Origin: Neospora caninum Liverpool
Taxonomy: Eukaryota; Apicomplexa; Conoidasida; Eucoccidiorida; Sarcocystidae
DNA: 64,000 bases
Direction of reading: 5' to 3'
NCBI RefSeq assembly: GCF_000208865.1
Contig: NC_018395.1
Location: 589,920 to 653,919, forward strand
This document shows, piece after piece, positions 46,632-59,800 of this stretch; within the stretch, counting starts at the first letter, position 1; each line of letters opens with the position of its first letter. A program made the position numbers and the translations under genes. The notes under the pieces were generated by a model, which saw only the letters and a list, made by a program, of their open reading frames with translations, was not told where the DNA came from and did no database searches.

Positions 46632-49600
46632 ATGTCTAACCTACAGCAGCCAGCATCTCCTGCGGGAGGCTCGCTTATCGGCGTGACGCCTAGCAACGCC
46701 GGAGGCGAAGTCGAAAGGGTCAATGTTCGCCTGCAAGCCGACCAGCCCGTCGTTCCCGTTCCAGTTTACCAGGATGTGTACAAAAGAGATAAATATATTG
46801 AGGTTCCCACTGTGGAACTCAACGACACCATCATTCCTAAAGTCTACAATCAGAGCGCCGTCCATGAGGTGCCGAAAATGGACATTGCTTTTCACGAGGA
46901 GGAGGTCGCTGTGCAAGCTGAGAAACCAGTGGACCGGTGAGCAGCAGCCATTAATGGTCATCTTAGTTGTTTGCGACATGCCGCTCTCTGTGGAAACGCA
47001 CGTGACACGGTCTACCCCAACGCCTTGGCCGAGCCGAGCGATGCCTCACTGTCCTAACTGGTACTCTCTGCACAGACAGTTCGTTTGCGCCTGATTGCGC
47101 AGTCGCTAATATTTGTATCTTTATTTCTTTCGGCGTCTTCCGTGTGTCACTTCGTTCCAGTTGTCCTGTAATGTCTTGTGTTCCTTCAGGGACGTGGAGG
47201 TGCCGGTGCTGGTTGGTTACGCACCCCAGTTTGTTCCCAAGTGGGACGTGCGCGAGGTCCCGCAACCGGTTCCCAAGTACGAGGGCGAGCAGGAGGTTAT
47301 TGAGGTCGAAGTCCCCGAAATCGAGTACAAGGACACTTACGTTGAAAAGGAAGTTGTCGTCGACGTCAAGGAGAAGATCGTTCCCAAGGTGACAGAAGTC
47401 GTTAAGGAGGTTGAGGTCGTTCAGTATGAATGGAAGCAACAGTACCAGGACGTCCCCGTCTACAAATACGTTCCCAAATTTGACGTTGAACTCGACTGCC
47501 CTCCCCCCATCATCGTACCGTACCCAGAGACTCGCTTCGTGAAGGAGGATCCCGATGTGGTTCAGCCGTACTGCGCCCCTTTCGCGAACTGCTGCCCGGG
47601 AAAATCGACACACAAAGTCGTCACTAGCGACCGACTCTTTGTGAGAACCGTCGAGGGCACACGTAAGGAGAAAAACCGAAGCGCTTTATCCATTCCCAAG
47701 TGCCTTCTTGTTGCTCATATGCCACTCGCTACCCTATCAAGAGGGACATCCTCATTTTATGAATCCTCTTTGCCCCTGCTGGTTTTGATTTCGCATCGGG
47801 AGTGGTTAGCGATATCCTGCTGGTTCGGGTGTGCGAGGTGTCCTCTGCCTGTGATACCTGTTAGAAAAAAAGTGTAGCTCGTAGGGGTCGTCTGTTACCA
47901 GGTGGGTGTCGATCCGGTCTTCACCATGCAGTGTTTGGATGCTCGTGCCTCTCCTGGAATTCGACCACACGGCTGACGGAAGCCGGGGTCGCAAAGCGAT
48001 CACTTCGTGCTCGGTTGCTACGTATCCTGCCTCTTCCCGTAGAAGAGATATCACATGTATCCTTTAAGAGATATCACATGTATCCTTCGGTTTTTCTATG
48101 TTTCTGTCATCTTCAGCTGCCGTGCAATCCAACACTCCCCTCGTGACCGTGGGCGGCGCATTCCACAGCATGTCACCTGACGTTCAAATGCAGTCTGAGG
48201 CCATTCCACATGCGCACAGTGTTCTTCCGTCTGACTATGTCGCCCACGGGCATCTCGTCGGTGACGCTCCAGGTGTCTCTTCGCAGGGGCAGCTTCCAAA
48301 CGTCCAGCTGGCTCCTGGCCCAGTCTTCCCGATGCCCTCACCGCAGGTAAGGGCGAGCCTGGTGACCACTGAACAGCTGAGTGTGCTTCCCAGCGCATAC
48401 AGAGCAGTTCGCTTATGTTGTGCCGTTGCCTACTAACGTCTCGCCGGTGCTCCGCTTAGATAGCGTCTTCCCTGGAAGTTGTACTAGACGTTTTTTGTCG
48501 CTCTTGCGACTCCCGTTCTGCTCGTCGGCTGATTAACCCCCGTCACACTTTGTTCTTTCTTTTTTGTAGGTGGCGCAATCAACAACCCCCCTGGCTGGAG
48601 CCTCTTCTGGTTCAGACGCAAAGCAAGAAAAGACTGCGGCCTCTGAGAAGAAGAGCTTTTGGAACTGGCTTTTTGGCAAGGAGGAAGAAACAGACAAATT
48701 GGCTAAGCAGAAAGAAGGAGTGCCCGATTACACTGCCCACTTCCAACAGATGCATCAGCAACTCGAGCAGCAGAGTCTCCCCTCAGCCCGGACCGACGAA
48801 CGTAAGCAACTGCTGCATCCTTTTCCGGCCCTGCACTGACAGAGTTTTAAACCGTTTATAGCGTCTGAAGCGTCACCTTCCATTGTAGTCCGAAAGCGGA
48901 ACAGAGTAGGCACACGCACAGAAGATGGCTGGTGCCAGAAAAGACGAACAGGTGCGAATGATCAGCCAGGGTCGGACGCGTAAGGCAAAGAAAGCGTAGG
49001 TTTCATCTGCGTCCATTCGCACCAGAACCCTCACGCTTTGCGCGTAATTTTATGTGACCGTTTCGGGCTTGCACAGCAGACAGAGCCGCGGAGGTGCCGC
49101 GTGCTGCCGCCTCCGTTATACGTTGCTCTTTCTCGTCCGTTTTCCCTGTACCCTTATCGCTGTTTCAGCTTCGCTTTCATGCGTTGTTTTGTGTCTCTTG
49201 CTGCGCCGTATTGTTTTCAGAATCGGGGAAGGATGAGGCCGCTAGCAATCTCGAGCCCTCGGTGGTCTACAAAGGTGTCGTAAGCAGGCCCGCAGTGTTT
49301 GGCGGCAACTTGAATCCGATTTCCTTCAAGCTGCATGCGATTGAAATCCACCAATTTATCCCCTTGCCAAACGTTCGTGTGCCCGAATTCGTGAAGGCCC
49401 TTCCCGACGGCTTGATGGCAACAGATGTTTCCGGGTTGGATCGGTTCTTTGGACCGGTGCCCACCGGTTGGGCAGACCCCGATGTCACTGGCATTCCAGC
49501 TCCGATGATGAGCGACATTCTTGCAGGTAACATCCAGGCTTCCACAACGAGTCCTCTGATTAATCAGCTGTCTGAGAAGATCGCGAAGCAGGACAACACT

Positions 49601-49675
49601 CTTCAGCAATCGGAGGCCGATGCCCGCGCCGTTAGTGAAGTGGGACTGGTCCAAGAGGCACATATCACAGCCTAA
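46632..49675 (+). CDS. Alveolin-family inner membrane complex protein, five exons
   Basis: Exons: 46632-46936, 47190-47662, 48117-48346, 48570-48801 and 49221-49675. All phases close, for 564 residues. The start is MSNLQQPASPAGGSLIGVTP. Alveolin repeats fill exons 1-2: VPVYQDVYKRDKYIEVPTVE, VGYAPQFVPKWDVREVPQPV, VEVPEIEYKDTYVEKEVVVD, EKIVPKVTEVVKEVEVVQYE and DVPVYKYVPKFDVELD, the valine, glutamate and proline rich pattern typical of the family. A Cys-rich patch (YCAPFANCCPGK) ends the repeat domain and could be palmitoylated. The rest is a variable tail with SFWNWLFGKEEE and a conserved-looking end (VPEFVKALPDGLM). Alveolins form the filament meshwork under the inner membrane complex of the pellicle and guide daughter budding. 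Which numbered IMC protein this is cannot be settled here. Confidence 0.9.
48045..48091. repeat. Perfect tandem duplication of ~22 bp in alveolin intron 2
   Basis: The word AGAGATATCACATGTATCCTT occurs twice in a row, spaced by 23 bases, ending about 25 bases before the exon 3 acceptor. It may overlap the branch-point region of the intron. Confidence 0.85.
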
Positions 49676-51805
49676 AAGAAAAACGGTTTTGGATGTTGAG
49701 CAAGTCAGAGAGGTCCCAAAAAAGCAAACCTGGAAACTGGAGAAAGGGAACCAATTTTTAGGGACAGGGCATGTTTTTTTGTAGAATACCTACTGTGCAA
49801 TTGCACGGTTTCTTCTTTGTGAAGGACGGCAGAAAAGATCGAAGCACTGGAGAGAACTTTGTTGTCTTCCGTTGATAACATGCAACCGAACATCTCCCGG
49901 AAAACGTACGAGATGTGTCGTTCCCGTCCTTTTGCCTCTCGCTCCGTCAGGACGACGTGGTGCTCCTTCGTCTTTCGGTCTGTGGGGGAGGGTTCGCGAC
50001 TTACCAGGCGCTTCTTTCTTACAGACGCGATCCACGTGCTCTCCATACCTTTTCAGTGTCGTTTATTTACTGAGCGTCTTCTCTCCGGGGCGCAGCAGCG
50101 CTTTCGTGCAACTGGAGTCTAGCTGGGGCTCTGAAAACGCTCCGAGCGATTCGCCCCGTTAGCGCCGTACGCTCGCCGCCCAGAACCACCCGCTGGAAAG
50201 TACGGTATGAGCGTTTCCCGGCAAAGCGTCGAACGTTTTTACACAGGAGACGTGTGTGAAAGGCAGCGCACTGCAAACACCCAAAGAAGCGATTCATGGC
50301 TGTGCGGTAGGCACAACGCGCCTGCAAGACACTTTTTGTAACGATTTCTCTGGACCACTCTGTATACTTTTGACACACGGCAGGCTCCTCTCATGGCCAC
50401 CGGTATGGGACCAGGAACGAGGTCAGTGTCTCTCCTGGGCGCCGGTGTGCCGCCGCAGCGAACTTGGAAATACACCCGTAGCGCCCGTTTTCCATGAAAA
50501 CTATTTGGAAGAAGAGGCTACCGTAAGTGCGTAATATACAGTCCCAGCAGTAGCGGTTAAACTATAGGAGAATCAAGTATTACCCATACATACCAGGCGT
50601 AAAAAGCGTTCATCCAGGTACTGAACAGGTGCCAGGCCAACACGAATCCGATCCTTGTATTCCGTACAGACTAACATCAGGAAGGAGACTGCCAAAGTGA
50701 GTATCATGATATTCGTACAGCTTGTATACAAATGTTGGTTTTTCAAATCTACGCTGAACACCACTACACTTAGTGCACGGAAATCCTGATACACACGGAG
50801 CGCGCGTGTTTGCTTGCTGGACAGTAGCTGGTCGCGTATGCGACACATGCGGGCAACACGCGGAAGAAAGACCCCTGGCGAACTGAGATATGCTGGCATA
50901 ACTGACTGCAATTGGGTGCTGCGCCACGACGCGTTGGAGACGTCCTCGCACGGATCTGTATTTTTAGAAATTTTCATCTTTGACGCTTTTTTTCACGCAG
51001 GTGAATCCAGCGGTGTCGAGACACAACTAGAGCCTGGGGGGCACTCGCGAAACGTTTCAATCAAACACGTGTATCGCGCTACACATCGACGTGTGGAGGG
51101 TCGAGACGAACGTGGGAAAACGGGAGCGCGGTTTGCAGCGGATGACTCAGTGTTGAAGACGCAACGCGCCCGCGCCACAGACGCGCAGCACAGATTCTTC
51201 ATGGCTGCCTCTTGTTCCTTCCTTATTACTCGAATTGGCTGTTTGAGAAGAACGCGTCAGCAGTCTATCGCATGCCTTCTCTGCTGCATCTATCCCTTTT
51301 TCCATCTGCAGTTTTCGGGTTCGCCCTTTGGCCGTCCGGTTTTTCTTGTAACGACAACACCGGCCAGGCTCTGTTCCATCGGTCCTCGCGCCTTCCACTC
51401 TCAAGAACTAGGCTGCTGTGTCTCTCCGAGTGCACACACATATCCCACACGGCTGGGTAGTGGTGTCGACGGGTTTCAAATCCCACAACTGCAATGAACA
51501 GCTGATGGAAAACATGTCTGTACAGAGGGCCGTCCCGTGCAAAGATGAGGTGACACCGAAAGGGGCCCTGTGGTCTACTTGCGCCTGAAAAGCGCGGAGC
51601 CGTCTCCCCCCGTTCGTGTCCGTTATGTGGGTTCTAGCACTCTGTACGGGTCGTGAACGCGTGAGCGATCCATGCGCTCCCCGGCGTGGTGTCTCTCCTT
51701 TTCCCGCGAGTCCTCCTGCCGCTGTCTGTTCCCTCGCGGAACTGTCTCCTCGTCCTGCCGAGTCGAGCCTGTCGTGTGGAGCCCGACGTGGTGCAGGCCG
51801 CCGCT
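49676..51805. other. Convergent intergenic region between alveolin and VPS11
   Basis: This contains the 3' UTRs of the alveolin (+) and VPS11 (-). A + frame of 227 codons (50814-51497) has unremarkable composition and no splice sites. I see no gene here. Confidence 0.45.
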
Positions 51806-54800
51806 CTACCCCTGAAACGGGTTGAACCCGATTTCTCCCCGTCGTCCCTCCGCGTTTCGGCCGTCCTCGCAGACACTGAACGGGTACGACGCAGCCCCTC
51901 GTGCAACGCTCGTGTTTCCCACCGCGGCGCTCGGAGGCCCGACTCTGGAGTCCCGGCCCTGTCCCCTCGCGCCCGAACTGGGCCCCCACGCCTGTCTCCC
52001 GAACCCGTCCGCCTGGCGCCCGCACCCCGCGGGGGCTCGCACGCCCTCCGGGCCCTGAGGCCCGCCCCCGCCCGGCCGACCGGAAAAGGGTGAGCTGGAG
52101 AGCGCGGCGCTGCTCCGAGGTTCGTAGAACGCCAGAGAGGACGGCGACGAAGAATACGCTCCGGGCACGCCGCAGTGAGGCTGGAAAGAGCCCGGCGCAT
52201 GGTGCAGCCCTGAGAGGTTCTGAGGACACCAAGACAGGTCGACGCAGAATCGACGCAGAATCGCTGAGGGTCAGACGCCGAGAGCGAGAAACGGTCTGTT
52301 CTTTCCCCTGAGCCTTTGCGGGGCCCGACGCTTCGTTTCGTGAGACGGGATGGACCGTGTGGTAGCCTCATGCAGACGCGGGAGTCTCCGAGAACCAGAG
52401 ATCTCACAGGAAACACAGGGTCAGCCTAGAGAGAGCACGCGAAGAGTTGTGGCAAGCAGACTTTTTTCGGACCGAAACGGGGCGGGCTGCTTCTCCCCCT
52501 GTCTCGCATCCCTCCGTTCTGTGTTTCGTCCCCTTTGTTCTTCTCTCTCTTGTCTCTTGCACTCTTCGTGTCCTGCGATTCTGGGCTTCCAGAACTGTGC
52601 GTGTGTCTGCCGGCTCCACTCACTGTCGGCAGAGTAGGAAACATGGCTTTCCCGAAATACGAAGCGATGAACGAGAACCCATCCGCGGAGCCGCGAAGAA
52701 ACTTGAAGAAATCGTCTGCGTGGCCGCTCTCGGCCTCGCGCTGGGCGAGGAGAAGCTGAAAAGGAAAAGCCACAGAACAGACGTCCCTGATTCCAGAGAA
52801 ACCCCCGAGGAAAAGCGCGAAGGCCAACGCCAGTCATCTCCGAAGGACAACAACAAAAGTCCCGTTCCCCCTCTCTTCTTGTTCCTGGTCTCGTGTCTCA
52901 TTTCTCCGGATGTGCGCCGCAGCCTCGACTCTTCGCTTTGCTTTTCCTCGTTGCTTCCTTCGGATCTCACCCGCTTCGCATCTGCCTGCGGTGTACAGAC
53001 GGGGCACGCATACAGGCCTTCCGACTTCCCCGGCCCCGCCATGGCGCCACTCGACGACGTCATATCTCTCGAACTCGCCGGATCGGCCTCGTGCGAGGCG
53101 AGACAGGAGATGTGGAAAGAGTGGCAACAGGCGAAGTGGGCTGCCGGAAGGTCGAGCGCATTGCCGCATGCGTCACAGCGCGATCGGTCGAAAATCTGTC
53201 CTGGAAAACGGAAAAAAGAGAAATGCCGATAAAAACGAGATTCGGGCGGCTCATGCAGACAAAAACAGCAAACCGGTCTCTCGCTCGCGCTCGCGACGGA
53301 GACTTGCCCATGCAGCCGCGCCACAGATATTCAAATATGCATGGATGCATCTATGTATAGATGTGCATGCATACACAGTATGTGCATGGGCCGAATCGGA
53401 TCTATTGACGAGTCACATGCACACCCAGGCTTGAGCCCCACAAAACAGCATCGAAGACCTGAGAGGCCTTCCCAAAAAGATTGTCCCTAATCAGACAGAA
53501 CAGGACACGAGGTGAAATTGGACCTGCGTGGAGTGTAGAGACACAGAGATGTAGGGAGGACTGCGCGGAAAGGCACGGAGAGCTCTCTGCATTTTCTGAC
53601 CACTGTTTCCAGGGACTCTCTGCCGGCTTGGCACTCGACGGCTTTCGCCTTCCGACGCGTGTTTCTCCACCGCTCTGTCTCCGTATTTACCGCATCTTCA
53701 CGTTCCAACCCCACACATGGTCCCATGCCCGTTCCCTACTCACCTTAATACCCGCATCAAGTGATATACGCACATGCATGTATTCGGATCGGGGATCCCC
53801 GACTCAACATTGTATAGAGGGAAACGGTGACCGATCCATCACAGAGGCAGATATTCTTATGCATATATATGTAAATATATTCAACGACGGGAAGCACAGT
53901 TTTACCACTTGTCCGGAGGCGCTGAACCTCTGCCTTCATGCTTTCGACCTCCGCCTCGTCTTGCTGGTGGTGCGAGGAGGAGACATCGAACTCGCGAGAC
54001 AATTTGTCCAGGCAGTGAATCAAATACCCCTGAAGAAAAACAAATCGCCATGCACCTGATTTTCCTCTAAAGGGCATAACACTACAAAGACAATTTACCC
54101 CCACATCGCCGCGTACACACACTCGAAATACGTGTAGACATATACGCACATATAAAATGTATACACATATATATATATATATATATAAATTATGTGTTTG
54201 CGTGGACGCAGCGAACCATACACGCCCCGTGGAAGTTGCAGCAGAAAAGCAGAGGTTGAACAAACAGAGAGCTACTTTCTCTTTCAAGTGGGGACTGTGT
54301 TCCCACCTCAAGGAGAAACAGCAGAGAAATATGGGCCTCCGATTCTTGGATGTGGAGGGAGTTTCGAGGCACTATCCATGCAGACGCGTTATTTGCTCTT
54401 TTGTTCTGTTACTCGCGGAGACGCCGCGCCTGTCAGCTCGCCACGCATCGCTGTCGCCCCTTCTCTGAGCACTTCTTAGCTGACACCACGTCTTTCTTGT
54501 CTGCGCTCTTCGCTTCGACCTTCCAGTTCTTTCCTCGCACGCTGTGTCTGACACCCTGCGCACGGAAGTTGTCTCACCTTCACCGCTCGGAGGGTCACGC
54601 GGGAGCCGTGCTGAAGAATGTCCAACACGGCGAGGGGAGGAAACAGCCGGTGTGCCTAGGAACAGTGCAAAAGTCGGAGAAACCCGCACGGTGCTAGCAA
54701 AGGCCAAGTTTGCTGGAAGAACTACTCGACAGGACGTGGAGAGCGGTCGAGGTGGACAGGGGAAGAAAACCACGAGCGTGGCAACAGGGGAGCTACGGCG

Positions 54801-54939
54801 GAGGGAAGTCGCGAGAGACCCTCGAAGGATCAAATCAGAAAACAAACACAACGCACCAATATAGAACGTTCTCGGTGCCGCGGCGAAAATCCAAGAACGC
54901 CTTCATCTTCAGTGAAGCAGCGCGACCACACACTTTTTC

Positions 54940-54970
<31 letters not shown>

Positions 54971-56808
54971 GTGGCATAAATATGTGCGTGCACACATACC
55001 TATAGATAAGACAGGCACATACATACGCACATATACATTTGTATATGCATATCCATATCTATGCGTCCGTTCCTACCCATCGCCGCATACATATACACTG
55101 ATGCATGCAGACATCTTCATGACTGCTAGTCATGCACCCGTAACTTCCCTTCTCGCCGTTAGTACGACCTCAGAGTGCCGGAAGCTATCTACTTCTGTGT
55201 GTGCAGCTGGGTGGCGGTAAAACTGTACCCACCTCAATCTGCGCTAGGATTTGCTGGATTTGCGCCTCCGTGTTGTCGCGGCTGCAGAGGAAACGAGAGG
55301 AAGGACACGGGCCATCACCAGTTTTTCGGAAGCAGCGAGGCAAACCGTGTCTCGACGGCTTCGAAAAGAGACAGGCGCACTCTCTGCCGCGCGAGCGCCC
55401 CGCTTCACAAGAGAGTTTTCTCTGCCCAAACCGCCGCACCGGAGAAAGACGCAGGCCTCCCACCTGCTTGCATCGAGGTTTCTCATGTAGCTGCGTGGAA
55501 AGGCAAGGGCGTTTCCAGTGACGCGACACGCCCAGCCCCGCCACTCCGACTTGGGCCTTACGCGGCGAGGAAGGAGAGCGCTTGGACCCAAAGCGTGGGG
55601 TTTTTCGAGGTGTTTGCCAGACAAAATTTCCAGAGAGGCGCCACGTCGTCCTCTTCGGCGAAGCGGCTCAACGCAAGCTGGAAGTTTTCTTGCTTCTCGC
55701 ACACGCGCTCCAGTCCCTCCTCGAACGCGTAGATGGTTGTGAGCAGAGTGGACGTAAACAACTCATCTTCACCCTGACGAGAAAACAAATGCGAACCTCA
55801 AAACGCGCGACTCACAAGTCGGCAATCACCTGCGCAGCTGCGTCTCGCTAGCCGCCATGCATGCGCGTTTTCCACGGCTTCATCTGCACATGCAGGCAAG
55901 ACGCTCGCCCTCGGGGGTACGCACTCGCGGGGCCCCGTTAGGTTTAAAAACGCCCTCCGGGCCTCTGTCTCTCCAGGAAAGAAACACGAAACACAATTCA
56001 CGTTCTCTGTTTCGAAACAAACAGGCACATCGAGCTCGACGCGATTACCACCCTCACGTCTATACACCTACCTCTGCTTACTGGTGGACAGCGCCCCCAT
56101 GTGTTTATACACACATAGCCATATACATATCTATATATATATATATATATGGAGGTGGGTAAACGCGTCGTGGAGCCATTCACCACGTCTATGCTTTGCT
56201 GGCACAGGCAACCAAAACGATTTACATGCATATCCACTTTCTCTCGTTCTGTTTCTCTCCCCCCTCTCTGTATTTATGTTGATTGACGGTAAAGCAGACA
56301 GCGAGGAAAATGAGAGAAGCACGCAGCCAGGCGTTTTTGGCAGCTTGCCATTCACTGTCTCTTTTCCTCGCCGTTTTTCGTTTCTGCGTGCCTACCATGG
56401 ATCTCTCTTTGAAAATCTTCATGATCGCCGCCGCGTACTGGCCCGCCTCGACAGAGCCTTGTTTTTGTTTTTCCCGCTCGCGCCGGTTTTCTTCCTGTCT
56501 CCCCTCTGGCCCGAGTTCGCTCTCTCTCTCTCTGCTTTCGCCCCTGCCTGAAGCTCTGCCGACAGCCTCTTCTGCCTGGTCCTCCGCGGAGTTCCTCTCC
56601 GCGCTTGCAGCTTCAAGACGCCGCCGCGCGACGGGTGTATGCGCCCTCCGGTAAAAGCCTGGAAAAAAACAAAACGCGCAAAGAGGTGAAGCGCCGACGT
56701 GCAGCAACACCCCGCGAAAAAGGACAAAATACAGGGGGGGGGGGGGGGGGAAACAAAACACACTCTCGCGAATGCATCCAGGAGACAGCAAACTTCTTCG
56801 CAGGCAAG

Positions 56809-56839
<31 letters not shown>

Positions 56840-59800
56840 AGAAAAAGATGCATAGGTATCAGGAATGTATATATTTGTATCTTATGTAAGAGGTGCCCGC
56901 CGACAGCGAGTCCTCCCTCAAAAAGTGTAAAGCTGTGCATGCACACATGCACATATACATATGTCTGTAAGTATGCACCAGCGATTCTGACACTCTGGCA
57001 CGTCTCTCCGCGTCAGGGCACGGTGTTTGGGGAACTTACGGAGAAGAATTTCGAGATAGGTCGCGAAGGACGCGCTGCCAAAGAGGTGAGGCGGGAGTTG
57101 TTCGGTTTCTTCCTTTTGCTCTTCGCGTTTTTCGCCTCGCCGGTCTCGGCCTTCTCTCTCGCGACTCGCCTTCTTGTTCGCCTCGTCTCGCTCTCTGTCG
57201 CTTCCCACCACGATGTCGTACAGCGCGGCAAATTGTTCAGCAGGCGTGAGCGCAGAAGAGGGTGAACTCGGAGAAAGGCGTGTGCGAGGTGCGCTTTCGT
57301 GTGGAGACGCACGCGAGGCGTCGGCGGAGAGAAATTGCTTCTGGGTTTGCAGGAAGTCTCGGGCGTAGCTCTCGCCGTAGAGGAGGGAGAGAAAGAAGTA
57401 CAGCAAGAGGGCTTCGTTGTCCAGAAACAGAGGAATGAAGATGTCGACGCTACAGACGCACACCAGAAAAGGCACACTGCTATCATGCACGCACAACGCG
57501 CCGAAGGCCGCCCCGATGCATGACCGCGTCTCTACACAGCCGCACCTACAAACATTCAGAAACGTTTTGCTGAATGCATTTTCCCACGACTTCCAACAGC
57601 AAAAAGAAACCAAAATGTCTCTCAAGTTCGACACCTAGCTCCACTGCACTGGACGGTGACCTATCGTTCCTAACTGAATCTTCAGTAGCGAAAGAGTAAA
57701 GAGCCGACATGGCGTGTCCGCGCGCAGATTCACGCACACACATATTGATCGAAAAAACCGAAAGTTGGATGGCATGTACACTCGCCGACACAGAAACGCG
57801 GGCATACAGAGAGAGATGCGGAGACCAACACCTACAGAAAACTCGCAAATCGGCACATCTACACTCAAATATATATTTATACATATGTATATGAGTATGT
57901 GAACACGTAAATGCAAGAATCTGTGTGCCTGCCTAAAATTTGAATGTATGGGTACATGCAGAGATCCTGGCGATGGTCCCCTAAAGGCGTACCTCGTTTG
58001 ATAATTGAAGATGATGTTTTTTATAAGAGCGAGGGTCTCTCTCGGTTTATGCGACAGCAAGGTGTATCCGTGCGTCAGCAGCAAGGAACAGACGGACGGG
58101 GCGTCGAGCTCCTTCATGTACGCGACAGCCTCGTCGAAATTTCTGTAGACACAACCAGAGACTCGCCTTTTCCCCTCTGAGGAGATGCAGCCTCATACCG
58201 AGAAAAGCCGGAGTTTGGGCTGAACCGCAGTCCCCATCCCTACATGCGGACATACCCACATGGATATGCAGATACAGATGAGCACTCTTGTAGGATGGTG
58301 CAGAGGCCTATACATGCACACATAGTGAGGAAAAGGTCGAGATACGCTAACTGTGGCTGCTCGTTCATTTTCCTTGTCTCTGTGAAAGCCCAAGACTGGG
58401 CCTCCTGGCGCATGCATCCAAAAAGCGGTGTACATGCTTTGAGCGCCCACCGGTAGTCGGTGAGGAAGATGGAGACATAGTCGTCGTGATGGCCATGACG
58501 GTCGGCGATGAGACTTGCGAGTTTCAGGTAGCCTAGACAAGACGGCCGGGAGAGAATTCCGAACACAGAGACATAGAGAAATGCTTCACAGAGACGGCGT
58601 CTGCGTGCACCCTTTCCCCGGCGTTCGCCAGGCAGCGACAGAGGCGCAGACATCGCCTCATAGGCGCGTATATACACACAAGCATTTTACCGTGCATGCA
58701 CAGGCGTATACCGCTCTTACATATTCAAGCAGAAAACTATTCCTACATCGCTATCATCAATCATATATACATATATAAATATATATATGTGTATGTATAT
58801 ATGTATATATGTATATACGCACGGATATATGTATAGATGCGTATAGAGGTACGTGGGTATATATATATATATATATCATGTGCATGTGAATACATGCACG
58901 TAGTGAATACGGCTGCAGATAGAATTGCTTCCACATGTTTGTTTGCCTAAAGATAGAGAGAAGAGTCGATGCAACAGCGTCGGCGCGTAAACCTGCTTTT
59001 GCGTCGCTTTCTGAGGTCACCCTCTGACGTCAAGGGACACCAGACTGAAGAGGCGACTGGAGAGAGGCAGAAGAAAGACAAGTCGGAGAAAGAAAAGCCG
59101 GAGAGAAACAGCAAGGGACTGGAGCGGCAGAACGAGACCGACAGGGACGGAGAGGGAGGCTGGAGCTTGGCAGAGGTGGGTTTCCCTCTGCGTTCGTTCT
59201 TACCATTCGCGCGACACTCCTTGATTGCCGCTGGGAGAATGGCGTCTCGGCTTATAGACGGGTCGTCGAGGAAAGCGGAGAAGAGGTTTTCGTCCTTTAA
59301 CTTGGCGGCACACTTGAAGAAGAGGAGGGTGTGTTGTTGGCTCGCCCTTCCACAGCGGTGCAAATGAAGGAGATAGAGAGCCAAAAGCCAGAGGCGCTGG
59401 CAGTGGAGGTACTTTTCGATCACGTAAGACGGCTCGAGCGCGCCTAGGAAAACGAGCGAGGCGAGAAGAAAGACACGTTGTGCGGGGCCCAGACGCCGTG
59501 ACCAAATCGCCTGGAATGGCCAGTGGAAAAGGCAAAGAGCAGAGAAAAGAAGGACACAGAAAAGGCGACAGAAAAGGCGACAGAAAAGGAGTCAGAAAAG
59601 GAGACAGAAAAGGCGGCAGGAGAAAGAAGAAAGGGAAAAGAAGAAAAGCGGGAGTGAGAGGAAGAGGGACAGCGGGAGAACACAAGGAAGAAACGCTACG
59701 GTGTGGAGTGTGAGAGGAAGAGGAGCACTTGAAATGCGGGAAAAAGAAGAGCAAAAAGAGAGCGAAGCGAGGCACGCAAAGAGAAGAGACACCGTACCGA

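Noticed and set aside
50814..51497. 227-codon frame on + between alveolin and VPS11
   Set aside because: It has no splice context, mixed low-quality composition, and lies where two 3' UTRs converge.
51408..52416. Several 120-274 codon frames in the GC-rich block on both strands
   Set aside because: High GC suppresses stops in all frames; only the - frame from 52219 to 51806 is supported, as the last VPS11 exon.
58900..59000. Extra VPS11 exon (frame reading LRADAVASTLLSIFRQTN)
   Set aside because: The phase fits, but joining 59204 directly to 58532 (ANG then YLKLASLIADRHGHH) reproduces the family alignment without a gap, so this is intron.
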